Shown here one piece after another: positions 54,390 through 62,998 of a stretch of 64,000 nucleotides of DNA. Source of the stretch: Bryobacterales bacterium (lineage in GTDB: Bacteria > Acidobacteriota > Terriglobia > Bryobacterales > UBA6623). The notes under the pieces are model-generated. The model did not search any database. It saw nothing but the letters and a program-made list of their open reading frames with translations, and was not told where the DNA came from. The stretch covers positions 66,606-130,605 of the forward strand of contig JAPPMC010000312.1 in assembly GCA_028819235.1 (NCBI GenBank). The letters are read 5' to 3'. The position numbers and the translations under genes are program-made. Positions within the stretch are counted from its first letter, which is position 1, and the number at the start of each line of letters is the position of its first letter.

Positions 54390-56849
54390 CTACTGCGGTT
54401 GGCCGCGCTTGGCATCTGGCCGGAAGTCCTTTCCCATTGAGATTGCCCTGTTCAAGCGATGAAGGGACTCCCCTACCGCCGACGCGTCGCATTGCGGTCG
54501 GCTCCCAGCGAGCGCTTCCATCGTAGCGATGTCAGCCGCGTACTCCTTGCAGCGCTGCAGGTACTTCGTCGGTACCTTTTTAAGAACGAGCGTGTAAGGC
54601 CTGCCGACGCGAAGGGTCTGAGACTCAATGTCGAGTTTGTTGTACCGAATTACGCCCCTGATGTGCGCTCGCCGCCCCTGGGCCACCCTGAATTGGGACG
54701 TGACCATCTGCCCATCTCGGCAGAAGCGTTCCAAGGCCTGGCAATCCGAGCACCCGCAGTGAGACCGTGCCTCGATCCGGTGGTCGGTAGGCCCAGTTGG
54801 GGGCGAGCCGCTCCGCTCCAGCAGGCGCTCCGCCGAGGTCAGCCAAATCCCAACGTACGCCGTTGTGCCTGAGATCTGTGCTAGGCGCCTCCTGACTTCG
54901 CACAGTGCCTTGGGCAGCGTGCGGAACGGGTCCGCAAGGTTCGGGTTGCGAGCGATGAGATCCGAGACTCTCTTGGCATCGACTTCTGAGACGTGGGCCT
55001 CGCTAAAACTGAACCAATCCATGATCGTGCTGACGTCCAGAGTTGCCGGCTTGGTTTGCTTCCAAGCGGGCAGGTTGGGATCGTTGCGCGGCTCTAGGGC
55101 AAGTTCCAGGCCCTGTGCCGCTTCATGGACTGCGACTTCGAGCGCTGTGAGTCGGGTCGATTCGCTCTCGGCGAAGGCCGAGAGCTCCGTCCTAACGCGC
55201 GCCAGCAGGCTCAGCGCCGTCGAGGGCGCGTTCGGTACCCATCGCCTTGCGAACTCACCGAGGAAATGGGCGAGCACGTCGCGGTCTGCTTGTCGCAGGC
55301 ACTGGATCAAGATGCTGTCGATCCATTCGCCGTACGCCGGGAGCAGCACGGAATGCAGGAACTCAGCGACCTGCTCACTGTCGGACGCATCCGAAAGAAG
55401 CTCAAGCATGTCTTTGATGGCCTCGGGCTCCGTGCTAGTAGAGGCCCGCCACGAGGGACGAATGCCTTCAGACCGACTTCGTGGCCAGCCCTCGATCAGT
55501 TGGGCCACAAGTTCTCGAGGCGCCGTTGAGACCGATCCAGCCTCGCTGGCCTCATGAATCGCCCTGCGGACGAAAGCGATCGCATCGCTGATCGACGCAT
55601 CCGCTCGGACCAAGGCCTCCTTGTGGCGAGGCCAGACTATCAGGGCCGCCCGGCGGTAGACTCTCTCGATCGTGGCCCCCTCATTGCCCGAGGCCTCGAA
55701 GAGCGTCTCGCGATCGGGCGGAACGCTGTCGAGGACACCCTGGGGCAGAGCCTCTTCGGGCAGCAGCGGAAGTCCTTGCAGGCCAGCTCGGCCCCCATCT
55801 TCCGCGACCAGTCCGTTCAGGGTGTGGGACCAGTCATAGACCTCTTCCATGAAGTCTCCCTTCCCCGTGAGATCGATCTCGTCACCCAGACGGTACTCGT
55901 ACACGATGTCATGAGGGATACCCTCTTCTTCGACGGTCAGGATGGCCAAGTGCAGCGCGCAGTTGGCTTGTTCGGCCGCCCGCGCCAGCGTCTCACCGAC
56001 CGAAGCATCAACGCCCTTGAGATTCCCGAATCTCAAGGCGGCCGTGCTGTATGAGTGCTCCAGTAGCCAGACGATCTTGTGGGGACCTCCCGTCGTACTA
56101 CCCCACTCAGTGAGAATCCGGGAGATCTCGCCGGCTTGGCCAGCGAAGTTTGGGGCACGCGACGGGACGTCTCGCCCGGAAGGCGAGGCGACTAGGTTGT
56201 AGACCAGCGCGACGCGGTGACCGGTCCGAACCGGCTCTGTACGGTGGAGGCAGTCAGCGTAGAAGGCGGCAAAGCAAATGTCGCCGGGGTCCTCGCCGCA
56301 GGTATCGACCACAGCCTCACGGCCAGCGTGCCGAATCACGAGTTCTCCCCCAGTCGCACTGCTTGGCACTGTAAGGACAAGCGTCCCGATCATGCCGTCC
56401 ACCTTCTCGGTGTCCCGGTGTTCTGAGAAGAAGCCGCCTGGCTCGTACACCAGTAGTTTGTAGAGGCGGGCGCTGATGCTCCCTGTTCGACACCCCAGCC
56501 CCTTCTCGACTGACCTGAGCATTCGCCGAAACGCGTGCTGCCAGCGCCCGCCGGAGACGCTCACCCACTTTGCGTCAACCTGCCAGCAGTCGCGCACGGA
56601 CCGGTCGAGAACCGTGTCCGGGCCACGACCGTATGGAGCGCGCTCGGCGGCTCCGATGAGTGCCCGAGCTTGGGCCTCGAGTACCGGCAGGGGGACAGTC
56701 CCAATGGGCTCGACGGTCAGCATTGGAGTCGGTGCGGCAAATCGACCGGCGACGTAGAAGTTGCCCGGTCGGTTCACCTCATGGATTGCGCGCTCGAGGT
56801 CTTCGAATTGGGTCAGGTACTTGATCTCCGGGCCAGCCATGCGATCCAC
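54390..56849 (-). CDS. Large 2-oxoglutarate/Fe(II) oxygenase domain protein
   Basis: 819 codons (ATG 56849; ATG 56840 also possible). Residues about 125-225 form a prolyl-4-hydroxylase-type 2OG-Fe(II) dioxygenase: 'LYKLLVYEPGGFFSEHRD' supplies iron ligands H144 and D146, 'TLVLTVPSSATGGELVI' is the core strand, and 'DCLHRTEPVRTGHRVALVYN' gives H202 and the 2OG-binding R212. The remaining 590 residues are mainly helical with a cysteine cluster near the end ('HCGCSDCQALERFC'), which could bind zinc. Related proteins occur in fungi and scattered bacteria and their substrates are unknown. It lies about 700 bp downstream of the STAND operon, on the same strand. Confidence 0.82.
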   Translation of the reverse strand: MDRMAGPEIKYLTQFEDLERAIHEVNRPGNFYVAGRFAAPTPMLTVEPIGTVPLPVLEAQARALIGAAERAPYGRGPDTVLDRSVRDCWQVDAKWVSVSGGRWQHAFRRMLRSVEKGLGCRTGSISARLYKLLVYEPGGFFSEHRDTEKVDGMIGTLVLTVPSSATGGELVIRHAGREAVVDTCGEDPGDICFAAFYADCLHRTEPVRTGHRVALVYNLVASPSGRDVPSRAPNFAGQAGEISRILTEWGSTTGGPHKIVWLLEHSYSTAALRFGNLKGVDASVGETLARAAEQANCALHLAILTVEEEGIPHDIVYEYRLGDEIDLTGKGDFMEEVYDWSHTLNGLVAEDGGRAGLQGLPLLPEEALPQGVLDSVPPDRETLFEASGNEGATIERVYRRAALIVWPRHKEALVRADASISDAIAFVRRAIHEASEAGSVSTAPRELVAQLIEGWPRSRSEGIRPSWRASTSTEPEAIKDMLELLSDASDSEQVAEFLHSVLLPAYGEWIDSILIQCLRQADRDVLAHFLGEFARRWVPNAPSTALSLLARVRTELSAFAESESTRLTALEVAVHEAAQGLELALEPRNDPNLPAWKQTKPATLDVSTIMDWFSFSEAHVSEVDAKRVSDLIARNPNLADPFRTLPKALCEVRRRLAQISGTTAYVGIWLTSAERLLERSGSPPTGPTDHRIEARSHCGCSDCQALERFCRDGQMVTSQFRVAQGRRAHIRGVIRYNKLDIESQTLRVGRPYTLVLKKVPTKYLQRCKEYAADIATMEALAGSRPQCDASAVGESLHRLNRAISMGKDFRPDAKRGQPQ

Positions 56850-57550
56850 TCAATACTAGACAAAGACGGATGGTGGACTTGGTCGGCGTGCGGAAGGCAG
56901 GCTGCAGGGTGGAGGATGTGCAGCGCCGGGGCGGCAAGCGCCGGAACTGCTTGCCAAGGTGCTGTTCACTGAGATCTCCCGGAGACTGCTGATCGACTTC
57001 GAGCGCGTGTGCAATTCGCCAGAGCCAAACGGTGGGTCCGGGCAGCGCACACTATGGCGGTGATGGGCGGGCACCTGACGCCGAGGGGATGTCTGGCGGA
57101 AGGGAACCGGACGTGATGGTGTGGCCACAGCGACCTCGGCGCACAAGTGGCGTGCGCCGTTGGCGGGCCGCAGAGCGAATGCTTCGAGGAGGCCGCTCGC
57201 GATCGTGCCCACCGACGGGGATCTGCTATTCCTATGCGGGCAGTCCCACTAGCGCCCCGGCATTCCCGGGAGCCAAGTCGGCCCAGCACCCTACCGGAAC
57301 ATCCAAGACATGGCCGTCAGGGTGTGCTTTACCCTCCGTGGAATTGCGCGTTCTCGCCACGGGGGCTCCCTTCTCCGGTCCAGCGGCTGAGATGTGTGGT
57401 GCGGGCAAGCCGCAGGAGGCTCTTACGCAGCAAGCGGAGCGGGTCCAGGGGTGTGCGGACCAGAACAAAACGAACGGCAGCAAGGTCGCGCCGGAGTGCC
57501 GGCAAGTGGTCGACCTGCACGCGTCACTTGCGGTGGAGGTAAGCGAGCAC
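56850..57550. other. About 700 bp with no supportable gene
   Basis: Long overlapping frames on both strands (for example plus 57032-57709) are arginine/serine/proline-rich, overlap the STAND gene end, and lack ribosome-binding sites or motifs. This gap separates the STAND operon from the 2OG oxygenase gene. Confidence 0.4.
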
Positions 57551-60500
57551 CTACACCGTGCCGGCTTCACGAGTCGAACCGGCAGGATGACTGCGGTGGC
57601 TGGACAAGGGGAGGCTCTCCGCCCTCTGCTCAGCCCTTGGGGCTATCCGCCCGCTTGGATCGCTGATGTCAAGGACGTGCACACCAATCTTGGCACGCGC
57701 CTGCGGTGAGAGCTCCTCGCGAAGCGCCCGCTGCAGTGCTTTCGGATCTTCGAAGCGAGAGCAGGCACAGGACCAGAGGATCACATAGACACCGTGGTTC
57801 CGCGTCGCGTCGGAAGGGGTGTGTCTGGCGTACCTCTCTATCAACTGGTCTCGGATGAACTCTTGGTGGGCGTTGAACGAATAGCCCGGGTGCATCTTGA
57901 CCTCAACTGGAAGCTGAAGATTCTCGCAGATTACGCAAATGTCCGGCCGTTTGCGGCTGAACCACGCTGATTCGGGCTCGGCCCTGACACCACTTGGTAG
58001 CAAGTTGCGCAAATCCTCTAGCAGCACATTGCGACAGGATTCCTCTCGCTTGCACGATTTCGGCCTTCCGTAGCGATCTTCGTTCCAGTAGTTCTTCCAT
58101 CTGTCTGTGTTGCTGCTCCTGAGGAGCCTGCGAATCCGATCTAGGCATGCGCTCACCACTGCAAGCAGATCTGCACCGTTGGCTGGGGGCCCATCGTGAA
58201 GGACATCGAGGACCTGCCTTGGGCGAGGGGGACGGTAGCGCTCGTCAATCACCCGTTCTTGCCGGTCTGCGGCGATCTTCCTGATGACAGCGTGCCAAGC
58301 AGCAAGGGCTGGATCACTGCCGAGGTCACCGAGGATGCAACCAGCTTGACGGGCCGAGGAGGACTGCAATTGCAGAAGTTGCCCAAGGACGGCTTGCGAG
58401 GCCTGCACTTCCGGGCCTACCCATCCTCCGTCGTCATTCGTGTCTGGCTGGGCCCATTCTCCGAACAGCTGGACGACCACAGACGATAGCCGTGCTCGGT
58501 CTTCCGGACTGCGGTGAAGGCTGGCTCGGCACACGCCCCGCCAAGATTCCGCTAGGATTGGCGTCCTATCCGGCTGCTCGCGGGCGAACTGCCACACCCA
58601 GTCCTCGTAAGCTCTGGGCTTCGCTACCAGCCCGGCCATCAGCCAGCGACCGCGTTGTGCGACAGTCATGCTCTTCCGATTGAGCTTGTGCTTGATGAGT
58701 TCCAAGAGTGCGGTGTGGTCCGCGACCCTAAGGGCTCGCACCAGCAGTTCGTCGAGACTGCGATTGTCCTGACGCTTGCACCTCAGGGGAAATGAGCGCA
58801 GCAACGGGAGGCAGGTGCGTCTAACCATGTCCGAATGTCCGTCGCCGAGAATGAGCTGAAGGACTCCGTGGGGCACGCGCCGATGTCGAAAGAAGCCCCG
58901 GCAGTACTGCAGCAGGACGTCAGATGCCGTTTCTGGACATTCCTTGAGAAAACCCCTATACCAAGGCGGCAGGCCTGATCGACTGCCCATTAGGTAGTGG
59001 CACGACAGAGCCAGCCTTGCCAGTGGGCTGCCGCAGTCCAGATCAGACTGAGACCCAAGTGCGCCTCTTTCTGCCAGTCCAGCCAGCAGCGGCAGGCCCA
59101 GGACCGGGAACCTCCCTTGCGCCGCCCACCGAATCGTTTCGTCGGCGGTTGGGAGGTCCCTACGATCCGGAACTCCGGCCAACCCTCCCAAGGCTGCCCC
59201 AACCAGTTCGTCCTCATGTCGCAGATAGACTTCCAAATGACCGCGGTCCCCCCCGTCCTGTGGCCAAGTGTGGCCGCCGAAGTAGACCTTGGCCAATTCG
59301 AACAGCAGGCGAGGGGAAGCACGGTTGTCGCGGAGTTCAGATACGGCCGATCGGACAAGCGCAATGCGCTTCCGCACTCGTGCAGCTTGGTTTCCGGTGG
59401 CCCTCTCTTCCTCATCGGTCGACGCAGAAGACGCGCCAGTCGATGGCAGCCGTCGTTCTAGCGCGTCCAAGAGCGACGGACTCTGAGCCGCCACGCGGCG
59501 AACATCTTCATCGGAGAGTCCTTCGTCGCCCTCACCGTTTCTGATCGTCAATACCGCCCATCTGAGTAGGATCTCTGCCCGTCCGCCGTCAATCGAAACA
59601 GAGTCGATCTGACTCAGGCACCACCTGCCAAACCCTGCTGGCATGCGCGCCCCAAACACGGGATCCCGCAAGCCGCGCCAGTAGAAGTGGAAGTGGTTCC
59701 CAGCCCCGGATTCGGCAGGCCTCAGCAGCCCCTCCCGCACGACGCCCTTCAGGATCCCCTCGTGTCCCTGCAGCCACCGCCGAATTCTACTAGCGGCATC
59801 CCGCTCGCTGTCCCAGCCAACGAGTACACCCGCTCCAGCCGAGAGCCAGTCGAAAAGCCGGCTGACCGGCTGCTTCGCACCATACACTTCGAGTGCCTGC
59901 GCCAAGAATCCCAACACGACCTCACCCAAGGACCATGCCTCGATCTTCGAGAGGAGGTCCGCGGACTTGGCATGTAATTCATCAAGCACAATCGGCAAGT
60001 CCTGTAAGCGTGTGCTGGCTGAGAAAGTGTTCCACCAGAATTCCTGCGTCCCAATCGCAGCTTGGGAACTGGCGGTAAGATAGTCCCAGATCTTGGCTGG
60101 TCCAAGGTCGCTCGGATACAGCATGGTTAGGAGCGAGCCCAGCAAGAAGCCCTCTGCGTCTGGGATTTCGCCCCCTTGCACTCTGACAAACCACTTCACC
60201 CGCTCGGCCTTCCGACCGTGCTTGAGATCTTCGGTCAGTATCCGCAGTGCCAAGACGCGACTCTTGGGCCAGCGGCTCTGGTCAAGAACAATACTGCTGA
60301 GCACACGTTCCCAGCGTCTGACTCTTGAGCCCTGCTCCAGGACGTGCAGCACGAAGTCAACAAGGGCCTGATCCTCCTCTGAGCGACCGGACCGCCGAAG
60401 TATGGCCTCCAAGTGCGGTGCCATGGCCTCTTCGCTAAGTGCCGTACAGGCCGCATAGCAGATGCGATCCGATTCTCCGATCAGGGTAGTCTTATGAGAC

Positions 60501-61699
60501 TCCAGAGCCCTCATCAGGCCGAGCTTATCCTCGGCACTGAAACCATCAAGCGTTCCGTGGAGCAGACAGATTGGATCGCGCCGGATCAGGATTTCGCGAA
60601 CTGCAGTGCTCTCTGTGGCGAGCCAGCCGGCGAGACCTCGCTGGATCGATGGGACAGCCGTCTCGTCGCCCATGAGGAGGGCAAGTACGCGCTGGGGCGG
60701 AACGCCCGATTCGATGGCACGTGACACGAATCTGGCCGCAAGGAACTCGGCTACCGCCTGATGAACTGGAACGCAACTGCTGACAGGTCGGTACTCCTCA
60801 CCCCGAAAGAGCCGGGTCGCGAGAATGGCCCAGACCGCCTGTCCGGAGTGCCCATCGATCAATCGCGGATCAATGTACCCGTCTTTGGGGGCTTCGCCGG
60901 GCGCAATGAATCCGGCACGTCTCGACAGCAACTGAACCGCAAAGAGTTCTCCGGCAATCGTGAGGACGTCGTCCGTCGACGGCGAAGAAACACTGATGTC
61001 TCTGGAGATTCTGTGCTCGCCATTCGTCTCGTGGGCAAAGTGGCGACAGGCTAGTTCGAAGACATCCCTCCTAGTCTTGGCTGTCTGTCCTCGCGACACC
61101 ACTTGCGCGATGAAGTCCAGCTGCTGCGGATTGCTCAGGAGCTGGGTGAGCCCCAACTCGCGAATCCTCTTCAGACACTCGTGGACATCCGAGACATCTG
61201 ATCTAGCACGAAGGATCCTGACTGTGTCGTCCCAAGCAAGCGGCTCCAGTCGGAGGACTTTGACCTGGCCGGTCGAGACCACTTCCTTCAGGTGCTTGAG
61301 ATCGCTTGACGGCAGCCAAGCCGAAATCCTGCAGGAGATTCGAATGCGCCTCGGCCGCAGCTGATCAAGACGCCGGCGTAGCCGGTCAAAGACGCTGATG
61401 AGGCTGTCGCGAAGAGCCCGTGCCTCGTCCAGTGCGTCAATGAACACGATGTTCTGCCATTCGGGATGGTGGGCTGGCTCCAATGCTATGAAGCTGCGCG
61501 CAGAGACAACGCACCCGCCGCACTGCCGCGCCTCTGCCTCGAAAGCCGTGGTCTTGCCAGAGCCAGGCTCGCCTAGCAGCACGTAAGCCCTCACCTCACG
61601 GAAGTCTGCAAGTGGTTGAGGGCGGTTAGCGGCGCGTTCAATACTCGACGCGGTCTGCCCGGGGATGATGCTGCAGGTTGCGGGTGCAATGTAGCTCAT
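57551..61699 (-). CDS. STAND/NACHT-like NTPase with C-terminal PD-(D/E)xK nuclease motif
   Basis: 1382 codons. The NTPase is at the N-terminus: Walker A 'LLGEPGSGKTT' (residues 41-51) and Walker B 'IVFIDALDEAR' (84-94, D88, D91, E92), the DxxDE form typical of NACHT. A 'RISCRISAWLP' sensor-like strand and a winged-helix-like region follow. Residues about 300-1200 are a long helical, HEAT/TPR-like region expected to sense a trigger. Near the end, 'SRKRPDICVICENLQLPVEVKMH' matches PD-(D/E)xK: D1253, E1266, K1268, then 'HQEFIRDQLIERYA'. STAND proteins with nuclease effectors act in antiphage defence, but there the nuclease is usually N-terminal. The start overlaps the DUF4143 ATPase stop (ATGA). 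Confidence 0.78.
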   Translation of the reverse strand: MSYIAPATCSIIPGQTASSIERAANRPQPLADFREVRAYVLLGEPGSGKTTAFEAEARQCGGCVVSARSFIALEPAHHPEWQNIVFIDALDEARALRDSLISVFDRLRRRLDQLRPRRIRISCRISAWLPSSDLKHLKEVVSTGQVKVLRLEPLAWDDTVRILRARSDVSDVHECLKRIRELGLTQLLSNPQQLDFIAQVVSRGQTAKTRRDVFELACRHFAHETNGEHRISRDISVSSPSTDDVLTIAGELFAVQLLSRRAGFIAPGEAPKDGYIDPRLIDGHSGQAVWAILATRLFRGEEYRPVSSCVPVHQAVAEFLAARFVSRAIESGVPPQRVLALLMGDETAVPSIQRGLAGWLATESTAVREILIRRDPICLLHGTLDGFSAEDKLGLMRALESHKTTLIGESDRICYAACTALSEEAMAPHLEAILRRSGRSEEDQALVDFVLHVLEQGSRVRRWERVLSSIVLDQSRWPKSRVLALRILTEDLKHGRKAERVKWFVRVQGGEIPDAEGFLLGSLLTMLYPSDLGPAKIWDYLTASSQAAIGTQEFWWNTFSASTRLQDLPIVLDELHAKSADLLSKIEAWSLGEVVLGFLAQALEVYGAKQPVSRLFDWLSAGAGVLVGWDSERDAASRIRRWLQGHEGILKGVVREGLLRPAESGAGNHFHFYWRGLRDPVFGARMPAGFGRWCLSQIDSVSIDGGRAEILLRWAVLTIRNGEGDEGLSDEDVRRVAAQSPSLLDALERRLPSTGASSASTDEEERATGNQAARVRKRIALVRSAVSELRDNRASPRLLFELAKVYFGGHTWPQDGGDRGHLEVYLRHEDELVGAALGGLAGVPDRRDLPTADETIRWAAQGRFPVLGLPLLAGLAERGALGSQSDLDCGSPLARLALSCHYLMGSRSGLPPWYRGFLKECPETASDVLLQYCRGFFRHRRVPHGVLQLILGDGHSDMVRRTCLPLLRSFPLRCKRQDNRSLDELLVRALRVADHTALLELIKHKLNRKSMTVAQRGRWLMAGLVAKPRAYEDWVWQFAREQPDRTPILAESWRGVCRASLHRSPEDRARLSSVVVQLFGEWAQPDTNDDGGWVGPEVQASQAVLGQLLQLQSSSARQAGCILGDLGSDPALAAWHAVIRKIAADRQERVIDERYRPPRPRQVLDVLHDGPPANGADLLAVVSACLDRIRRLLRSSNTDRWKNYWNEDRYGRPKSCKREESCRNVLLEDLRNLLPSGVRAEPESAWFSRKRPDICVICENLQLPVEVKMHPGYSFNAHQEFIRDQLIERYARHTPSDATRNHGVYVILWSCACSRFEDPKALQRALREELSPQARAKIGVHVLDISDPSGRIAPRAEQRAESLPLSSHRSHPAGSTREAGTV

Positions 61700-62952
61700 T
61701 GAGTCTCAAACCAGTGACTTGCCGGATGCCCGAGAAACTCGTCCAAGCTCGTGCCTCCCGGACCGACCACTAGGTGGCCTGTACCCGGATAGCTCTTGCG
61801 AAATGCACCGATGCCCGGGAGGCTCCTTCGCCGCCTGCCACTCTTCACCTCGATCGCAATGGTCCGCGGTCCCCGCTGCAACACAAAATCGACCTCGCCT
61901 GAGTCCTCCTTTCTCCAATACGAGACCCTGAGGCGCGAACTCGCTGAATTGAGGACGTGAGATCCTACGGCACTCTCGACGATCCGGCCCCAGAACGTTC
62001 GGTCGGATCGCGCCTCTTGGAACGAGTACCCGGAGTCGGCCGTGATGAAGGCCGGATCCAGTGCGATGAACTTCGGGCTGGAGCGCCGATCCAACTTGCC
62101 GCTCTTGCTGAATGCTGGCAGCCCCGCGAGGAGGCCAGCTTGTTGCAAGAGGTCCAGATACTTCTGTGCAGTGACAACACTCCCGCGTTCAGCAAGGAAG
62201 CCCACTAGCTTCCGGTAGGAGAGTATCTGGCCGGAGAACTTTGCTCCCTCGCGGAACAAACGCTGGAGCAGTGCAGGTTTCTGGACTGCAGTCAGGGAGA
62301 CCACGTCACGCTCGATGCTCGCTTGAACTATCGCTCTCAACACAAAGTCGCGCCAGCGCTCCGGAGTCCCCACCAACGTGGCGGCAGCCGGGTAACCGCC
62401 GAAGAACAGAAACTGATCAAGACTCAGACCAAAGGCCTCTCGGACTTCACTGAACGACCACTGCTTGACCGGAATCGTCTCGAAACGGCCCGCAAGGCTC
62501 TCGTTCAGGCCTGACTGGATCGGTAACGGGGCCGAACCCAGCAAGACAACGTGCATCCTTCGCCCGTGCCGGCGGTCCGCATCCCAAAGGCCCTTCACGA
62601 CCCGTGACCAATCCGAGATTGCCTGGATTTCGTCCAGAACGAATACCAGACCGTCCTCGGACCGGTCAGCCTGCCTTCTAGCAATGCTCCACTCCTCTAC
62701 GAGCCATCGCTTGCCCCCTGGACCAATCGCGGCCTGCATTGCCGGTCCGGCCCGTCTCCAAGAAGCCGAGAGGTCCGATTCCGGATCATCCACGGCCAAA
62801 TACCGGTGTGGCAGCGGGCATTCTCGTAGCGCTTGGCGAACGATTGTTGTCTTGCCCGTCTGACGGGGCCCCTCAACGACAGTCAACCGGCGTGGTGGTT
62901 CCCGGAGACGGGTGAGAAGGGTGCTCACGTGCGCCCGCTTGAAGCTCGGCAT
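61696..62952 (-). CDS. AAA ATPase with DUF4143 and PD-(D/E)xK motif
   Basis: 418 codons. Walker A 'EGPRQTGKTT' (residues 27-36), Walker B 'LVFVLDEIQAISDW' (about 102-115) and the sensor 'VVLLGSAP'. The C-terminal half is DUF4143-like: 'FLAERGSVVTAQKYLDLLQQAGLL', 'FIALDPAF', then 'GEVDFVLQRGPRTIAIEVKSG' (D...E-x-K, about 350-372). The family is large, and its proteins occur singly with unproven roles. Here the stop overlaps the STAND gene start in an ATGA, so the two proteins are made together. The ATG at 62952 has no clear ribosome-binding site and lies 6 bp from a 40-bp palindrome, suggesting direct control of this operon. Confidence 0.88.
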   Translation of the reverse strand: MPSFKRAHVSTLLTRLREPPRRLTVVEGPRQTGKTTIVRQALRECPLPHRYLAVDDPESDLSASWRRAGPAMQAAIGPGGKRWLVEEWSIARRQADRSEDGLVFVLDEIQAISDWSRVVKGLWDADRRHGRRMHVVLLGSAPLPIQSGLNESLAGRFETIPVKQWSFSEVREAFGLSLDQFLFFGGYPAAATLVGTPERWRDFVLRAIVQASIERDVVSLTAVQKPALLQRLFREGAKFSGQILSYRKLVGFLAERGSVVTAQKYLDLLQQAGLLAGLPAFSKSGKLDRRSSPKFIALDPAFITADSGYSFQEARSDRTFWGRIVESAVGSHVLNSASSRLRVSYWRKEDSGEVDFVLQRGPRTIAIEVKSGRRRRSLPGIGAFRKSYPGTGHLVVGPGGTSLDEFLGHPASHWFETQ

Positions 62953-62958
62953 AAGTAA

Positions 62959-62998
62959 TTATTACGGTCCTAAACAGTATCGTACAGGATCGTAATAA
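62959..62998 (-). promoter_or_regulatory. 40-bp inverted repeat, likely operator/promoter of the DUF4143-STAND operon
   Basis: Arms TTATTACGGTCCT (62959-62971) and AGGATCGTAATAA (62986-62998) are complementary over 13 bp with one mismatch, separated by 14 bp. The block is AT-rich in GC-rich surroundings. On the minus strand it ends 6 bp before the ATG at 62952, so a dimeric regulator bound here would cover the promoter or translation start. Confidence 0.7.

Noticed and set aside
57032..57709. 225-codon plus-strand frame beside the STAND gene
   Set aside because: No motif or start signal, runs into the antisense of the STAND gene end.
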